From Desulfobulbaceae bacterium (GTDB taxonomy: Bacteria; Desulfobacterota; Desulfobulbia; Desulfobulbales; Desulfobulbaceae), in contig JAMJFO010000022.1 in the NCBI GenBank assembly GCA_023544645.1, positions 1 through 50,018 on the forward strand: 50,018 bases of DNA, read 5' to 3'. Below, in pieces: positions 16,680 through 26,443 of this stretch. A model generated the notes under the pieces. It searched no databases. It saw only the letters and a program-made list of their open reading frames with translations, and had not been told where the DNA came from. The position numbers and the translations under genes are program-made. Position 1 is the stretch's first letter. The number at the start of each line of letters is the position of its first letter.

Positions 16680-17513
16680 CTACTTGACTTGATAGTACAG
16701 ACCCATAGCATGTCTGAGCATTTCATATTCTTTAGTATACATTATAATCGACTCTGACGCGCCGAGAAAGAGGTGTCCGTCCGGCCGCAGAAGAGCAGCA
16801 ATACGTCTGAGGATGTCCTGTTTGAATTCCATGGAAAAGTAGATCAGGATATTCCGGCAAAAGATGATATCCTTTTTGCCGAGATGATTGAAGTCTTCCT
16901 GCAGGTTCAGCTTTTTAAAGGTCACCATCTTCTTGATGTCGCTGCTTATGGTCCAGATTTTATTATCAGTTGTTTCAAAATAGCGGTTTTTGAGGTCTTC
17001 AGCCAGTCCCCTTGACATGGAAAGGTTATCATATCTGCCGAGTTTGCCGAGAAAGAGAACCGTGGAAGAAATATCGGTTGCCAGGATCTCCAGATGCTCC
17101 GGCCTGATTCCCGGGTATTGGCGCATGAATTCGAGAAAGGTCATGGCAATGGAATAGGGCTCCTGTCCGGTGGAACAGGCACAGCACCAGATCCTGATCC
17201 TGTTGCGCCTGCCGGAAAGGATGTTCTCGGTGAGTCTCTTGAAAAGGACTTCAGTGAGGATGCCGAATGGATGCATGTCCCGGAACCAGAAGGTTTCATT
17301 GGTTGTAATGGCTTCGATTATTTTGTCCCGCAGGGTATGTGTCCTGTCGGCAATCGATTTTTCGTACAGTTCACTGAAACTTTTGCATCCCTGTTCGATC
17401 ATCAGGGTGGTGAGGCGGGTCTCCACGAGATACACCTTGTCGTCGGTGAGGTGAATACCGCAGTGCTTCTCAATGTAATCCCGTATCAGGCGAAATTCTT
17501 CAAGGGATATCAT
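16680..17513 (-). CDS. cheR: Chemoreceptor glutamate methyltransferase CheR
   Basis: The 277-residue protein has the CheR N-terminal helical domain (residues 1-70, EFRLIRDYIEKHCGI) and a SAM-binding domain with IWCCACSTGQEPYSIAM and IFCRNILIYFS. CheR methylates receptor glutamates using S-adenosylmethionine and works against CheB. No TPR extension or receptor-tether domain is present. It sits between the PilZ gene and cheY on the minus strand, away from cheB because the plus-strand MCP gene at 18321 lies between. Confidence 0.93.
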   Translation of the reverse strand: MISLEEFRLIRDYIEKHCGIHLTDDKVYLVETRLTTLMIEQGCKSFSELYEKSIADRTHTLRDKIIEAITTNETFWFRDMHPFGILTEVLFKRLTENILSGRRNRIRIWCCACSTGQEPYSIAMTFLEFMRQYPGIRPEHLEILATDISSTVLFLGKLGRYDNLSMSRGLAEDLKNRYFETTDNKIWTISSDIKKMVTFKKLNLQEDFNHLGKKDIIFCRNILIYFSMEFKQDILRRIAALLRPDGHLFLGASESIIMYTKEYEMLRHAMGLYYQVK

Positions 17514-17695
17514 GGTTGTCCCTGCAGGCTGTCAATCGATGGGTGGATAAAGATTCGGGAGGTTCAGCTGCTGTTCCGCAGGGATCACTGATCCGAGGGT
17601 GATGATGGCCGGTGTACAACAAACCGGCAGTTCCTGCCGGGAAAAACTGGGGCGTTAGGGTCAGCAAAAGATGTTTGGAGGGGGGACGCATATCC

Positions 17696-18064
17696 TTATC
17701 GGATGCCGGGGTGTTTGCTGATTTCGCTTTCAATGGTGTCTGCGTCCGGGGAATTGTACCTGATGACGTTCTGCAGATGAAAAAGGCTTTCCGGATCGAT
17801 GCGGACAAATTTGACTGCCAGTCCCTCCGGAGCGGCGCGGACGATTTCACCTTCAATCCTGATGGCCATCTCATCAGTGGTCCCTTCGAGGGTGATTTTT
17901 ATGCTGCAGGGAGTCGCGGGCTCGACGTTGACCACGACAGGCAGGAGACAACCGCCAACGCTGAGGTTGGTAATATTATCAGTGCGGTAGCTCCGGTCAT
18001 TAATCTTGATTTCGGTGTTCATTGTAAAAGGTATGCGGGTAAAACGTCGATTATCATCACTCAT
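17696..18064 (-). CDS. PilZ-domain protein
   Basis: The 122-residue protein has RRFTR at residues 6-10, matching the RxxxR part of the PilZ c-di-GMP-binding motif. Later NLSVGGCLL stands where D/NxSxxG is expected. It is a single small domain with a short acidic tail. PilZ proteins bind c-di-GMP and modulate motility, pili or polysaccharide machinery. Its place upstream of cheR and cheY on the same strand suggests that this chemosensory system is coupled to c-di-GMP (inference). AGGA precedes the ATG by 7 nt. Confidence 0.82.
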   Translation of the reverse strand: MSDDNRRFTRIPFTMNTEIKINDRSYRTDNITNLSVGGCLLPVVVNVEPATPCSIKITLEGTTDEMAIRIEGEIVRAAPEGLAVKFVRIDPESLFHLQNVIRYNSPDADTIESEISKHPGIR

Positions 18065-18242
18065 GCTGTATTCCTGCTAAAATTCGGAGAATATATGAAA
18101 TCATAGAGTGTTATATCTGTATGATATAGAAAAAGGATGCATGATGTCAAGCTGGCTCGGTTAATATGTGCTGCTCGAGAGAATTACGGTTAAAATGCAG
18201 ATATTCTCTGTTGTGGTTTGTGGTATATTTATACTAAAGTCT

Positions 18243-18272
18243 TTGACATATAAAGTAATTCTGACATAAAAT
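18243..18272 (+). promoter_or_regulatory. Sigma-70-like promoter of the plus-strand MCP gene
   Basis: A perfect TTGACA (18243-18248) and TAAAAT (18267-18272) are 18 bp apart. The MCP ATG lies 49 bp downstream, with AAAGGGA as ribosome-binding site. Confidence 0.6.
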
Positions 18273-18320
18273 CGGATTTGAGCGGGATACATTTCTTACA
18301 ACGGATCCAAAGGGAATGGA

Positions 18321-20471
18321 ATGAATATAATATCTGTAAAAAACCGGGTTAGTTTTGGCGCTGGACTGTGTGTATTTGTAACTGCCGCCATCATTATCAT
18401 GGCCACGGTTTTCGGCATTCGGGGGGTGATGATCAAGACCGGCGAAGCGGAAACCATCGCGGTGGCGGATCTCAAGGTTGCGGCCATCCAGTCCAGAATC
18501 AATGGGGTGCTGGATGTGGCCTCCACCCTGGCGGGCACTTTCTCGGCAATCAGGGACGAAAGCATCCTCCTCGACCTTGAACGCGGCATGGTTATCGATA
18601 TCATGCGGGTCATTCTGGAAGACAACCCCCAGCTTAACAGCGTGTTCACTTGCTGGGAGCCCAACGGGTTTGACAATAACGACGCCAATCATACCGAGGA
18701 TGAAGGCCACGACGCAACCGGTCGTTTTGCTGTTTCCGTGATGAAAGAACCGGGCGGGGAGTTCAAACTTACGTCGCTGCTGGCTGATCCCGTTCGTTCA
18801 CCGGAGGCTGTCCCCGGTTCCTGGTACACAATTCCCAGGGAAACATTGAAAGGTTTTGTTTCCGATCCCTTTGAAAAGGATTTCCGGGGCGAAAAAATCA
18901 TGGTGGCCTCCCTGACCGTGCCGATCATCGCCAATGACCGGTTTTACGGTGTCGTCGGCATTGACCTGCAGCTGGATTTTATCCAGGAGATGGCGGACAG
19001 TGTGAAAGAGGAGCACCGGAACTGGCAGGTCATGATCTTGAGCAACAACGGCATTATCGCCGGCTTTAAAGGTGATGCCGCAATGATCGGCAACCACATG
19101 CGGGAAATTCATGACGATGTTGATGAAGACCTGGAAATTGTCCGGAACGGCCGGGAAGAAGTGAAGGTCATGGGTGGTTCTCTCGATATGTACAAACCGG
19201 TTAATCTCCGCGGCACCGACAATCCGTGGTCGGTCAATATCCTTGTCCCCCGGGATGAATATGCCGCGCCGGTGTTTTCCCTGATGTGGAAGTTGACCCT
19301 GGCCGGACTGGTCTGTGTGGCTGTTGCCCTGTTCATCCTGCAATACCTGATCAATGAATTTGTCGGCCCCATTTCCAGGGTGGTGGAGCTGGCCAGGTCG
19401 TTATCCAATGGCGACTTCACCCCGCGGCTCAAAATAAAAAGGAAGGATGAGATAGGTCTACTTGCCGGAGCCCTTGATGATTCTTGTATATATCTGTCGC
19501 AAATGATCGCCAGGATCAAACAGAATGCCGATATGCAGGCTGCCGCATCCGAAGAAATGTCATCGGTTTCTACTGAAATGGCTTCTTCGACCGAGGAGAT
19601 GAGCACCCAGGCCGATACAGTCGCCGGCGCCACCGAGCAGATGTCGGCCAGCATTAACTCCATGGCCTCGGCCGCGGAGGAGATGAGCGTCAACATCCAG
19701 AGCGTTTCCTCCACAGCTGAACAGATGTCGCTGAATATGAATTCCGTTGCCTCCTCCATTGAACAGATGTCAGCCTCCATTGAAGAGGTGGCGCTGACCG
19801 CCAAGGATGGATCGGTCATTGCCCAGGAGGCAATGGAAATGTCCAGTATGACCACCGCTACCATGGATGATCTTGGCAAGGCTGCCAAGGAGATCGGCGA
19901 GGTTACCAATTTGATCAAGCGGATAGCAGAACAGACCAACCTGCTGGCCTTGAATGCAACCATTGAGGCGGCCGCCGCCGGTGATGCAGGCAAAGGGTTT
20001 GCTGTTGTGGCCAATGAGATCAAGGAACTGGCCAACCAGAGCGGGCAGGCCGCCAACGCGATTGCCAAACGGGTGGAAGGGGTGCAGGCCAATACCAAAA
20101 GCGCGGTGGAGGCCATTGCCGGAATCGCGGATATCATCCAGCGGGTGAATGAATCGTCATCGACCATTACCCGCTCCGTTGCGGAACAGACAAGCACGTC
20201 CAATGAAATTTCCGGGAACGTGCAACAGACAAGCGCCGGCATTACCAATATCGCTACTTCCATTGCCGAGTTGGCCAGGGGCGCCAATGATGTATCAAAA
20301 AGCGCCGGCGAGGCCGCCCAGGCTGTCTCAGAGGTGTCCGCCAATATTCTCGGCCTGAGCAATGCGGTCAGCGAATCCAATACCGGCGCCCAGCAGGTTA
20401 ATATCACAGCCGAGGAACTCGCAGAGATTGCAGCGCAGATCAAGGAGATGGTGAACGAGTTTAAGGTATGA
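18321..20471 (+). CDS. Methyl-accepting chemotaxis protein with large Cache-like sensor
   Basis: The 716-residue receptor has one membrane segment near residues 13-34 and a long extracytoplasmic region of about 290 residues of double-Cache type (SWYTIPRET and VVGIDLQLDFIQ are typical). A second membrane segment follows at about 328-348, then HAMP to about 400, then a methyl-accepting domain with the hairpin tip [15 protein letters not shown], where AAAAGD replaces the usual AARAGE. It is the only plus-strand gene in the cluster and has its own promoter. The ligand is unknown; Cache domains typically bind amino acids, carboxylates or other small molecules. Confidence 0.93.
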   Translation: MNIISVKNRVSFGAGLCVFVTAAIIIMATVFGIRGVMIKTGEAETIAVADLKVAAIQSRINGVLDVASTLAGTFSAIRDESILLDLERGMVIDIMRVILEDNPQLNSVFTCWEPNGFDNNDANHTEDEGHDATGRFAVSVMKEPGGEFKLTSLLADPVRSPEAVPGSWYTIPRETLKGFVSDPFEKDFRGEKIMVASLTVPIIANDRFYGVVGIDLQLDFIQEMADSVKEEHRNWQVMILSNNGIIAGFKGDAAMIGNHMREIHDDVDEDLEIVRNGREEVKVMGGSLDMYKPVNLRGTDNPWSVNILVPRDEYAAPVFSLMWKLTLAGLVCVAVALFILQYLINEFVGPISRVVELARSLSNGDFTPRLKIKRKDEIGLLAGALDDSCIYLSQMIARIKQNADMQAAASEEMSSVSTEMASSTEEMSTQADTVAGATEQMSASINSMASAAEEMSVNIQSVSSTAEQMSLNMNSVASSIEQMSASIEEVALTAKDGSVIAQEAMEMSSMTTATMDDLGKAAKEIGEVTNLIKRIAEQTNLLALNATIEAAAAGDAGKGFAVVANEIKELANQSGQAANAIAKRVEGVQANTKSAVEAIAGIADIIQRVNESSSTITRSVAEQTSTSNEISGNVQQTSAGITNIATSIAELARGANDVSKSAGEAAQAVSEVSANILGLSNAVSESNTGAQQVNITAEELAEIAAQIKEMVNEFKV

Positions 20472-20498
20472 GCTGTGGCCTTGTGACCGCGCCGGATT

Positions 20499-21581
20499 TC
20501 AGCGGATCATATTGGCGATTGCATCCGGTATTTCATGGAGGGGAAAGATAAAGTCGACGATGCCGGCCGCGTAAGCGCTGCCGGGCATGCCCCAGACAAC
20601 ACTTGATTGCTCGTCCTGGGCCAGGACCGGCGCTCCGTAAAGTTTCAGCTGTTTGCCCCCGTCTGTTCCGTCCGTACCCATGCCGGTGAGAATTACCCCA
20701 ATGGCATGCTGCCTGAATACATCTGCCCCGGTCCGAAACAGCTTGTTAACCGAAGGACGGCAGCCTTTTTCCGGGGGCAGGTCGTTTATCATGATCCTGG
20801 TTTCCCGGCCCTTTTTTTCCAGGACCATATGTTGTCCTCCCGGAGCGATGTACGCATGCCGGTTGAGGATGGGCATATTGTGCCCGGCTTCCATGACGGT
20901 ATAGCGGCACTTGTTGTTGAGGCTTCTGGCCAGGGATTCGGTAAAGGTGGGCGGCATATGCTGGACAATGAAGATCGGCACTTGGACCCGTTCGCAGAGC
21001 GGCGGGAGTATTTCCGCCAATGCCTTGGGACCACCGGTTGAAACACCTATGAGTATGGCCTTGACGACCGGGGTATAGGATATCTCCTCCCGCTCGACCT
21101 TTTTCTTTGCTGCTGCGGCCGGCTTGACTACCGGTTTTTTCCCTTTTGCCGCCGGGATGCATCTCAATGCGTAGTTGCGAATCTTGACGACAAGCTGGCG
21201 GGAGAGGATTTCCAGGTTTTCCCTGATGTTTCCGCCTTCAGGCTTGGTGATGAAATCATAGGCCCCCATTTCAAGGGCTTTGACAGTGATGTCCGCTCCT
21301 TTCTTGGTATGGGAGCTGAGCATGATCACCCCGATGTGCCTGTCATCAGGTCTTTCGGCGTTGAGCTTCTGGATGGCTGCCAGCGTCTCCAGCCCGTCCA
21401 TTTCAGGCATCTGGATATCCAGGGTGATGATATCCGGGTCATTGCTTTCAAGGAATTCAAGGGCCTTGATCCCGTTCCAGACGGAACCGATAACCTCTAT
21501 ATCGCTTTCCCGGGACAGTCCTTCCTGGACTGCGCTGCGAAAGATGCGCGAATCATCGACTATAAGTATTTTTGTTTTCAA
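20499..21581 (-). CDS. cheB: Chemotaxis response regulator/methylesterase CheB
   Basis: The 360-residue protein has a receiver domain (D55 in TLDIQMPEMDG), a basic linker (about 145-170) and a methylesterase domain. The catalytic set is S181 in GVSTGGP, H208 in VQHMPP and D304 in GMGTDGTDGG. Phosphorylated CheB demethylates or deamidates chemoreceptors. The start is TTG with no strong ribosome-binding site and lies 12 bp after cheW, so translational coupling is likely. Confidence 0.93.
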   Translation of the reverse strand: MKTKILIVDDSRIFRSAVQEGLSRESDIEVIGSVWNGIKALEFLESNDPDIITLDIQMPEMDGLETLAAIQKLNAERPDDRHIGVIMLSSHTKKGADITVKALEMGAYDFITKPEGGNIRENLEILSRQLVVKIRNYALRCIPAAKGKKPVVKPAAAAKKKVEREEISYTPVVKAILIGVSTGGPKALAEILPPLCERVQVPIFIVQHMPPTFTESLARSLNNKCRYTVMEAGHNMPILNRHAYIAPGGQHMVLEKKGRETRIMINDLPPEKGCRPSVNKLFRTGADVFRQHAIGVILTGMGTDGTDGGKQLKLYGAPVLAQDEQSSVVWGMPGSAYAAGIVDFIFPLHEIPDAIANMIR

Positions 21582-21593
21582 GGGACGGGAATG

Positions 21594-22106
21594 TTATTCT
21601 GTTTTTTTGGCGGCCTGGAGATTGATAACAGACTTGAGCAGGCGTTCGGCATTGAGAATGATCAGCAGTTCATCCTTGAGCTTGCATACACCCTCACCTA
21701 CGTCGGCGGCACGGCGTTCTATTCCTTCGGGAACTTTCTGTTCATTCTGCCGCCGATTTTCGATCATTTTTTCATCCACCGTTACAACATCTTCAATGCT
21801 GTCCACCAGAACACCGCATGGTTCGCCGACCTGGGGCATGAAGAGGACCACACGGCTCGATTCATCGATTTCCTTGTCGGCAAAGCCGAATATTTTTCGC
21901 GGATCAAGCAGAAGGTAAATCTGGCCGCGGATATTGATATATCCTTTTATTTCCCTGGGTGCGTGAAATATCGGCGTGTATCTGATCTCGGTGTTAATTT
22001 CCTTTACGTGCCTGATATCGACGCCATACAGTCGTCCGGACAAACGAAATGTACAATAACGGTGCAGTAGCGAATCATCGGTCTTGGTCTGCTGAGCGGT
22101 CTGCAT
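21594..22106 (-). CDS. cheW: CheW-type coupling protein
   Basis: The 170-residue protein is a single CheW domain: FRLSGRLYGVDIRHVKEI, IKGYINIRGQIYLLLDPRKIFG and CGVLVDSIEDVVTVD. A C-terminal extension from about residue 140 (LKDELLIILNAERLL) follows. CheW links receptors to CheA in signalling arrays. A GGAG lies just upstream of the ATG. It sits between cheA and cheB. Confidence 0.93.
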   Translation of the reverse strand: MQTAQQTKTDDSLLHRYCTFRLSGRLYGVDIRHVKEINTEIRYTPIFHAPREIKGYINIRGQIYLLLDPRKIFGFADKEIDESSRVVLFMPQVGEPCGVLVDSIEDVVTVDEKMIENRRQNEQKVPEGIERRAADVGEGVCKLKDELLIILNAERLLKSVINLQAAKKTE

Positions 22107-22183
22107 CGGGATCTCCGGAATAAATAAACCTGTTTACTCTTTGGTTGTCAATGCACGTTGTCGGCATCGGCGCTGGAAGTCGA

Positions 22184-24835
22184 TTATTTTTTTGCTCCAA
22201 GCGCCGAAGCCACGGTCTTGAGAAATCGCTCCCGGTCAAGTTTCACCTCATAGTAGTTGAAACCGTTTTCCATGGCCTTTTTCTTTGCTTCTTCCGAGTC
22301 CAGTGAAGTAAGAGCAATGGCCGGAATATCGGTCAATTTCATAGTGTTCCTGACATTTTTCATGAAATCCCAGCCATCCATAACCGGCATTTCTATATCT
22401 GAAATTAAAAGATCGAAATTTTCCTCATCCATTCTGTCAAGACCCAGTTTGCCGTTTTTCACAGCCGTGACCGTATAGCCCTGCTCTTCAAGGTATCCCT
22501 TGATAAGCTGCCTGAAAAAGGAGATGTCCTCGAGGAGCAGTATCCGTCTGGCGCCGCTATCCTCTTGATCATGCCCGTCAAGCGCCGCAGATCCTGGACG
22601 GATTGATGAACCGGGATCAAATTTTTCAACCATCCGGTAAATATCAATGAACAGGGTCATTGTGTCGTTGATAATAGCGGTGCCAAGCAATCCATCGGCC
22701 TGGTAGCTGGTGACATCAAGATCAACATTGGTGTCGACCACATCGATGAAGCCGGACATGAGGATGCCGATGGGCCGTTTGAGGTGGCGCGGCAGGATAA
22801 GGTACATTTTTTCCTGTTCGATGACCGGAGAAATGTTGAGGATGTGATCAAGGCGGATGATCTGGGTGGAAACACCATCGACCGTCAGGTATTCCCTGTC
22901 GCCGATCACCTCTATATTTTTCATCTGGAACGGTTCAATGCGCCTGATGAGCGGCAGGGACAGGGCGAGCTGCTCCTTGGGCCCTGATTTGAACAGGAGG
23001 ACGGTCTGCATTTCATCGGAGCTGAATTCCTTTTCCCTTTCCTCCATTATCCGATCTGCCAGGGTAATGCCGGCATGCCGGGAAATACCGCCGACATCAA
23101 GGATAAGAGCGGTTTTGCCGTTGCCCATGATGGTGGCCCCGGAATAGATGCCCAGGGATTTAATGGCCGGATGAAGAGGCTTGACAACAATTTCCTCGGT
23201 GCCGACGATTTCGTCGACGATCAGGCCGTAATGGCTGTTGCCGACCTTGAGAACGACAAAGTTCAGGGAATCGGTAAATTCCATGGCTGCTTTGTTGTCC
23301 TGGTAGGTTTTGAGTAATTCCTGACTTTTCTGGTAGTTGGCTTCGGCAATCTCCGACCTGACTTCCCTGGTGAACAATTTCGGTCTGGCCAGGATCTCCG
23401 ACAGGCGGACAATGGGCAGAAGCCGTCCCCGCAACCGGTAGACTTCCTGGTCGTCGGCTCGTTCTATCTTGGTAATTATCTCGTCATCATACAGGCTAAC
23501 CAGCTCGACAAGGCTGACCTGGGGGATCGCATATAAATAATCGCCGGATGCGACGATGAGCGACGGGATTATGGCCAGGGTCAACGGCAGCCTGAGCAGT
23601 ATAGTAGTTCCCACACCGGCAGCGGAATCAAATTCAAAAGAGCCGCCGAGTTTTTCGATGCTTGTCTTGACCACGTCCATGCCCACGCCCCGGCCGGATA
23701 CACCGTCAGCCTGATCCATGGTGCTGAAGCCGGGAAGGAAAACAAGATACAGCAGGTCATGGCTGGACATCTGTTCTAGTTCCGCTTCGGTTTTCAGACC
23801 TTTTTCAATGACCTTGCTGCGGATCTTTTCTACATCGACGCCCCTTCCGTCATCGGAGATCTTGATGTTGACCCTTCCTGCCTCGTGATAGGCGGAAATG
23901 GATATTTGCCCGGTTCGCGGCTTGCCGGCCTTCACCCTTTCTTCCGGCGATTCGATGCCATGGCCGCAGGAGTTGCGGATTATATGGGTTAAGGGGTCGG
24001 TCAGTGACTCGAGAATGGTTTTATCCAGTTCGGCGTTGCTGCCGGTGATGCTGATCTGGATCTGCTTGCCCAGGGATTTGCCCAGATCACGCACCACACG
24101 GGGAAACTTATCAATAACTTTGCCCACGGGCTGCATTCGGGTGCTGATAATGGTCTCCTGCAACTCGCTGGTGATGAGATCCAGCCGATGAGCAATGGAA
24201 CGGGACGCCGCGTCCGCTTCATCAATGGTCAGCAGATGCTGATTCCGGATCAGAACCAGTTCCCCGGCCTGCACCATGAGCCTGTCAAGGATATCGACAT
24301 TGATGCGCACCGTGTTGCCGATATCAATTTCTCCCTTTTCCTGGGCCTGCTTCTTAGCTTCTTCGGCGGTTACGGGAGTTTTCGGGGCAGGGGCGGTTTT
24401 TTTCACCGCAGCCTTTGATTCCTGGTCAGCCAGGGCTATCAGCTGTTCATGCACCAGTTTTATATCCACTTCGTTGCTCTGCTGAATATTCTGCAGCATG
24501 GTGGAAAGGAGATCGACACCGGCCAGCAGGCTGTCGATATATTCCGATTCCGGCAGGATTTTACCGGCGCGCATCTTGGTAAGGAGCGCCTCCATGACAT
24601 GGGCCAGTTCCGACATCTTGTTCAGTCCAAGAAAACCGGCAGCGCCCTTGACGGAGTGAATAGCGCGGAAAACCTTGTCAAGCTGGGCTTGGTCCGGGTC
24701 GTCTTTCTGACGCTCCAGGACAAGAAAATCATCCTCAATGTTGTCAAGATGTTCCTTGGCTTCAGCAACAAAAGCCTCCACCATTTCCGGATCATTGAGC
24801 AGAATATCGTCCAGTGTTTCTTTGCTGTCGCTCAT
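22184..24835 (-). CDS. cheA: Hybrid chemotaxis histidine kinase CheA with C-terminal receiver
   Basis: The 883-residue protein has these parts in order: an HPt domain with H60 in RAIHSVKGAAG; a linker rich in alanine and lysine; a dimerisation helix and HATPase region (about 170-410, with HIIRNSCGHGIESPEER, DDGRGVD and GRGVGMDVVK); a CheW-like regulatory domain (about 410-590); a second CheW-like region (about 615-740); and a receiver domain at the C-terminus with D813 in ISDIEMPVMDG. In the receiver, the conserved lysine is followed by L rather than P. No separate CheY-binding P2 domain is obvious. The fused receiver may act as a phosphate sink or internal regulator, as in type IV pilus chemosensory systems (inference). 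Confidence 0.93.
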   Translation of the reverse strand: MSDSKETLDDILLNDPEMVEAFVAEAKEHLDNIEDDFLVLERQKDDPDQAQLDKVFRAIHSVKGAAGFLGLNKMSELAHVMEALLTKMRAGKILPESEYIDSLLAGVDLLSTMLQNIQQSNEVDIKLVHEQLIALADQESKAAVKKTAPAPKTPVTAEEAKKQAQEKGEIDIGNTVRINVDILDRLMVQAGELVLIRNQHLLTIDEADAASRSIAHRLDLITSELQETIISTRMQPVGKVIDKFPRVVRDLGKSLGKQIQISITGSNAELDKTILESLTDPLTHIIRNSCGHGIESPEERVKAGKPRTGQISISAYHEAGRVNIKISDDGRGVDVEKIRSKVIEKGLKTEAELEQMSSHDLLYLVFLPGFSTMDQADGVSGRGVGMDVVKTSIEKLGGSFEFDSAAGVGTTILLRLPLTLAIIPSLIVASGDYLYAIPQVSLVELVSLYDDEIITKIERADDQEVYRLRGRLLPIVRLSEILARPKLFTREVRSEIAEANYQKSQELLKTYQDNKAAMEFTDSLNFVVLKVGNSHYGLIVDEIVGTEEIVVKPLHPAIKSLGIYSGATIMGNGKTALILDVGGISRHAGITLADRIMEEREKEFSSDEMQTVLLFKSGPKEQLALSLPLIRRIEPFQMKNIEVIGDREYLTVDGVSTQIIRLDHILNISPVIEQEKMYLILPRHLKRPIGILMSGFIDVVDTNVDLDVTSYQADGLLGTAIINDTMTLFIDIYRMVEKFDPGSSIRPGSAALDGHDQEDSGARRILLLEDISFFRQLIKGYLEEQGYTVTAVKNGKLGLDRMDEENFDLLISDIEMPVMDGWDFMKNVRNTMKLTDIPAIALTSLDSEEAKKKAMENGFNYYEVKLDRERFLKTVASALGAKK

Positions 24836-24871
24836 TGTTCTTCTCTGTGCATGGCAGCTGACAGACCGTAA

Positions 24872-25555
24872 TCAGCCGGCATCGTTTTCATCCTTCTGTT
24901 TCATTGCTTCAAGCAGCAGTCCGGTCAACTCCCTGTTTATCCGCTGTGGTATGGGGCGTTTGGGAACCGGTTTGAAACTGATGGTCGGATTATCAATATG
25001 GATCATCTTGATGGCGGCTTCCTCCCCTTTGAGATCACCATATACCGCGTGTTGCAGTTCACCGCCATTGAAATAGAAGAAACCTTTGGGGTTGCCCGGA
25101 GAGGAAACCTCGCAGAGGCAGGTTTTCTGTTCAAGCTCGATCATCTGCAGAAAATTCCCGATGGATATTCCGGTGATGGAGCCTTCCGTGGTATCCGCTC
25201 TCAAGGCATTTTTGATGATGTCGGCAAGCGCGTCGGCGGTAAAGGGTTTTTCAATGAACTGCAGAATGTCTGACTGCAGGTTTTCCACAATTGCCGGGGT
25301 TCCGTGGGCAGACATGACGATGCACGGTATGTTGGGATGAAATTTGTGGGTATAGGCGAGGAGGCCGAGGCCGTCTATCCTGGGCATCTGCAGGTCGGTG
25401 ACAAGCAGTGAAATATCGTTTTCCTTGATGATCTCAATGGCCTCCATGCCGTCCTTGGCAAAAATGAAGTTGAATTTGTCTTCATATTTTGCCAGCGAGC
25501 TCTCCAGGTAGTTTATCAGCATGGAACTGTCGTCAACTATAAGAATTGTGTCCAC
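24872..25555 (-). CDS. REC-PATAN (DUF4388) response regulator, first of a pair
   Basis: Residues 1-120 form a receiver with D54 in VTDLQMPRIDG and the lysine in IEKPF. Residues 125-227 resemble a PATAN/DUF4388 domain: ISIGNFLQMIELEQKTCLCEV, GFFYFNGGELQHAVYG and GEEAAIKMI. PATAN regulators in cyanobacteria act in type IV pilus phototaxis, and similar ones are common in Deltaproteobacteria. The start is GTG, with AAAGGGAG 8 nt upstream. It lies between cheA and its paralogue. Confidence 0.85.
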   Translation of the reverse strand: MDTILIVDDSSMLINYLESSLAKYEDKFNFIFAKDGMEAIEIIKENDISLLVTDLQMPRIDGLGLLAYTHKFHPNIPCIVMSAHGTPAIVENLQSDILQFIEKPFTADALADIIKNALRADTTEGSITGISIGNFLQMIELEQKTCLCEVSSPGNPKGFFYFNGGELQHAVYGDLKGEEAAIKMIHIDNPTISFKPVPKRPIPQRINRELTGLLLEAMKQKDENDAG

Positions 25556-25652
25556 TCTTTATCTCCCTTTCACTCAATGGTACACATATTGAGAAATTTT
25601 TTGCAGCCGAAACCGGTCATCTGTTGCCATATTCAATCACTGACTCTTATGG

Positions 25653-26318
25653 TCATGCCGCAGCAGCTTCTTTGATCAGGGACGACAGACTGCTTTTTAT
25701 CTGGCGCGGGAATTTCTTTTTCGGCGGATGCCGGAACTTGATCTTTGCCTTGTCCAGCTTGAACAGGTTGATAGCCGCCTCCTTTCCCTTGAGTTTTCCG
25801 TAAAAAGCATTGTACAGGGTGCCGCCGTCAAAGACCAGGTACCCTCTTTTGCCATCCTCGGACTGGACCTCGCAGATACAGGTCATGGATTCCGATTCCA
25901 CGAGCTTCAGAAATCCCGACACCGACACGCCGCTCATGGTCCCGAGCAGATTCTGTTCCTGGCCCAGCGATTCCAGGATCAGGTCGGCAAGTTCGGTCAC
26001 TGAAAATGGTTTCTGGATAAAATGGGCGTATTTTTTCTCCAGTCTCTCTTTTAATTCAGGTGTGCCATGACCGGTCATGACGATACACGGCATATTGGGA
26101 AAGTTCTTGGAAACATAGGAAAGAAGAACAATCCCGTTAATACCGGGCATATAGATATCCGTTACCAGCAGGGAGAATTTCTGCTCCTGCAGCGCGCGTA
26201 TGGCGTCAAAACCGTTCTTGACCGGCACGGTTTCAAATTTATTTTTATATTTCCCGAGTATTTCTGTGAGGATCAGCAAAAGCTGTTCATCATCATCAAC
26301 AATGAGAACCCGTTCCAT
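25653..26318 (-). CDS. REC-PATAN (DUF4388) response regulator, second of a pair
   Basis: A 221-residue paralogue of the neighbouring gene, clearly similar over its whole length: D54 in VTDIYMPGING, IQKPF, then GVSVGFLK-type PATAN sequence with MTCICEVQ and GYLVFDGGTLYNAFYGKLKGKEAAI. It ends in a basic KKKFPRQIK stretch. ATG 26318 is preferred because AAAGGA lies 8 nt upstream; the upstream in-frame TTG at 26342 touches its only GGAG. The pair looks like an old tandem duplication. Two copies may give two outputs from one kinase (inference). Confidence 0.85.
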   Translation of the reverse strand: MERVLIVDDDEQLLLILTEILGKYKNKFETVPVKNGFDAIRALQEQKFSLLVTDIYMPGINGIVLLSYVSKNFPNMPCIVMTGHGTPELKERLEKKYAHFIQKPFSVTELADLILESLGQEQNLLGTMSGVSVSGFLKLVESESMTCICEVQSEDGKRGYLVFDGGTLYNAFYGKLKGKEAAINLFKLDKAKIKFRHPPKKKFPRQIKSSLSSLIKEAAAA

Positions 26319-26443
26319 TTTACTGTCCTTTTGTTTATTCAACTCCTGCCCCGCAGCAGTGTCGAGATCTGCTGTCCCGCAGTGGTTCTTTGCGAACGTT
26401 TGTGTTTATCGGAGCTGTATTCCTGGTCATTGTCGTCTACGTT

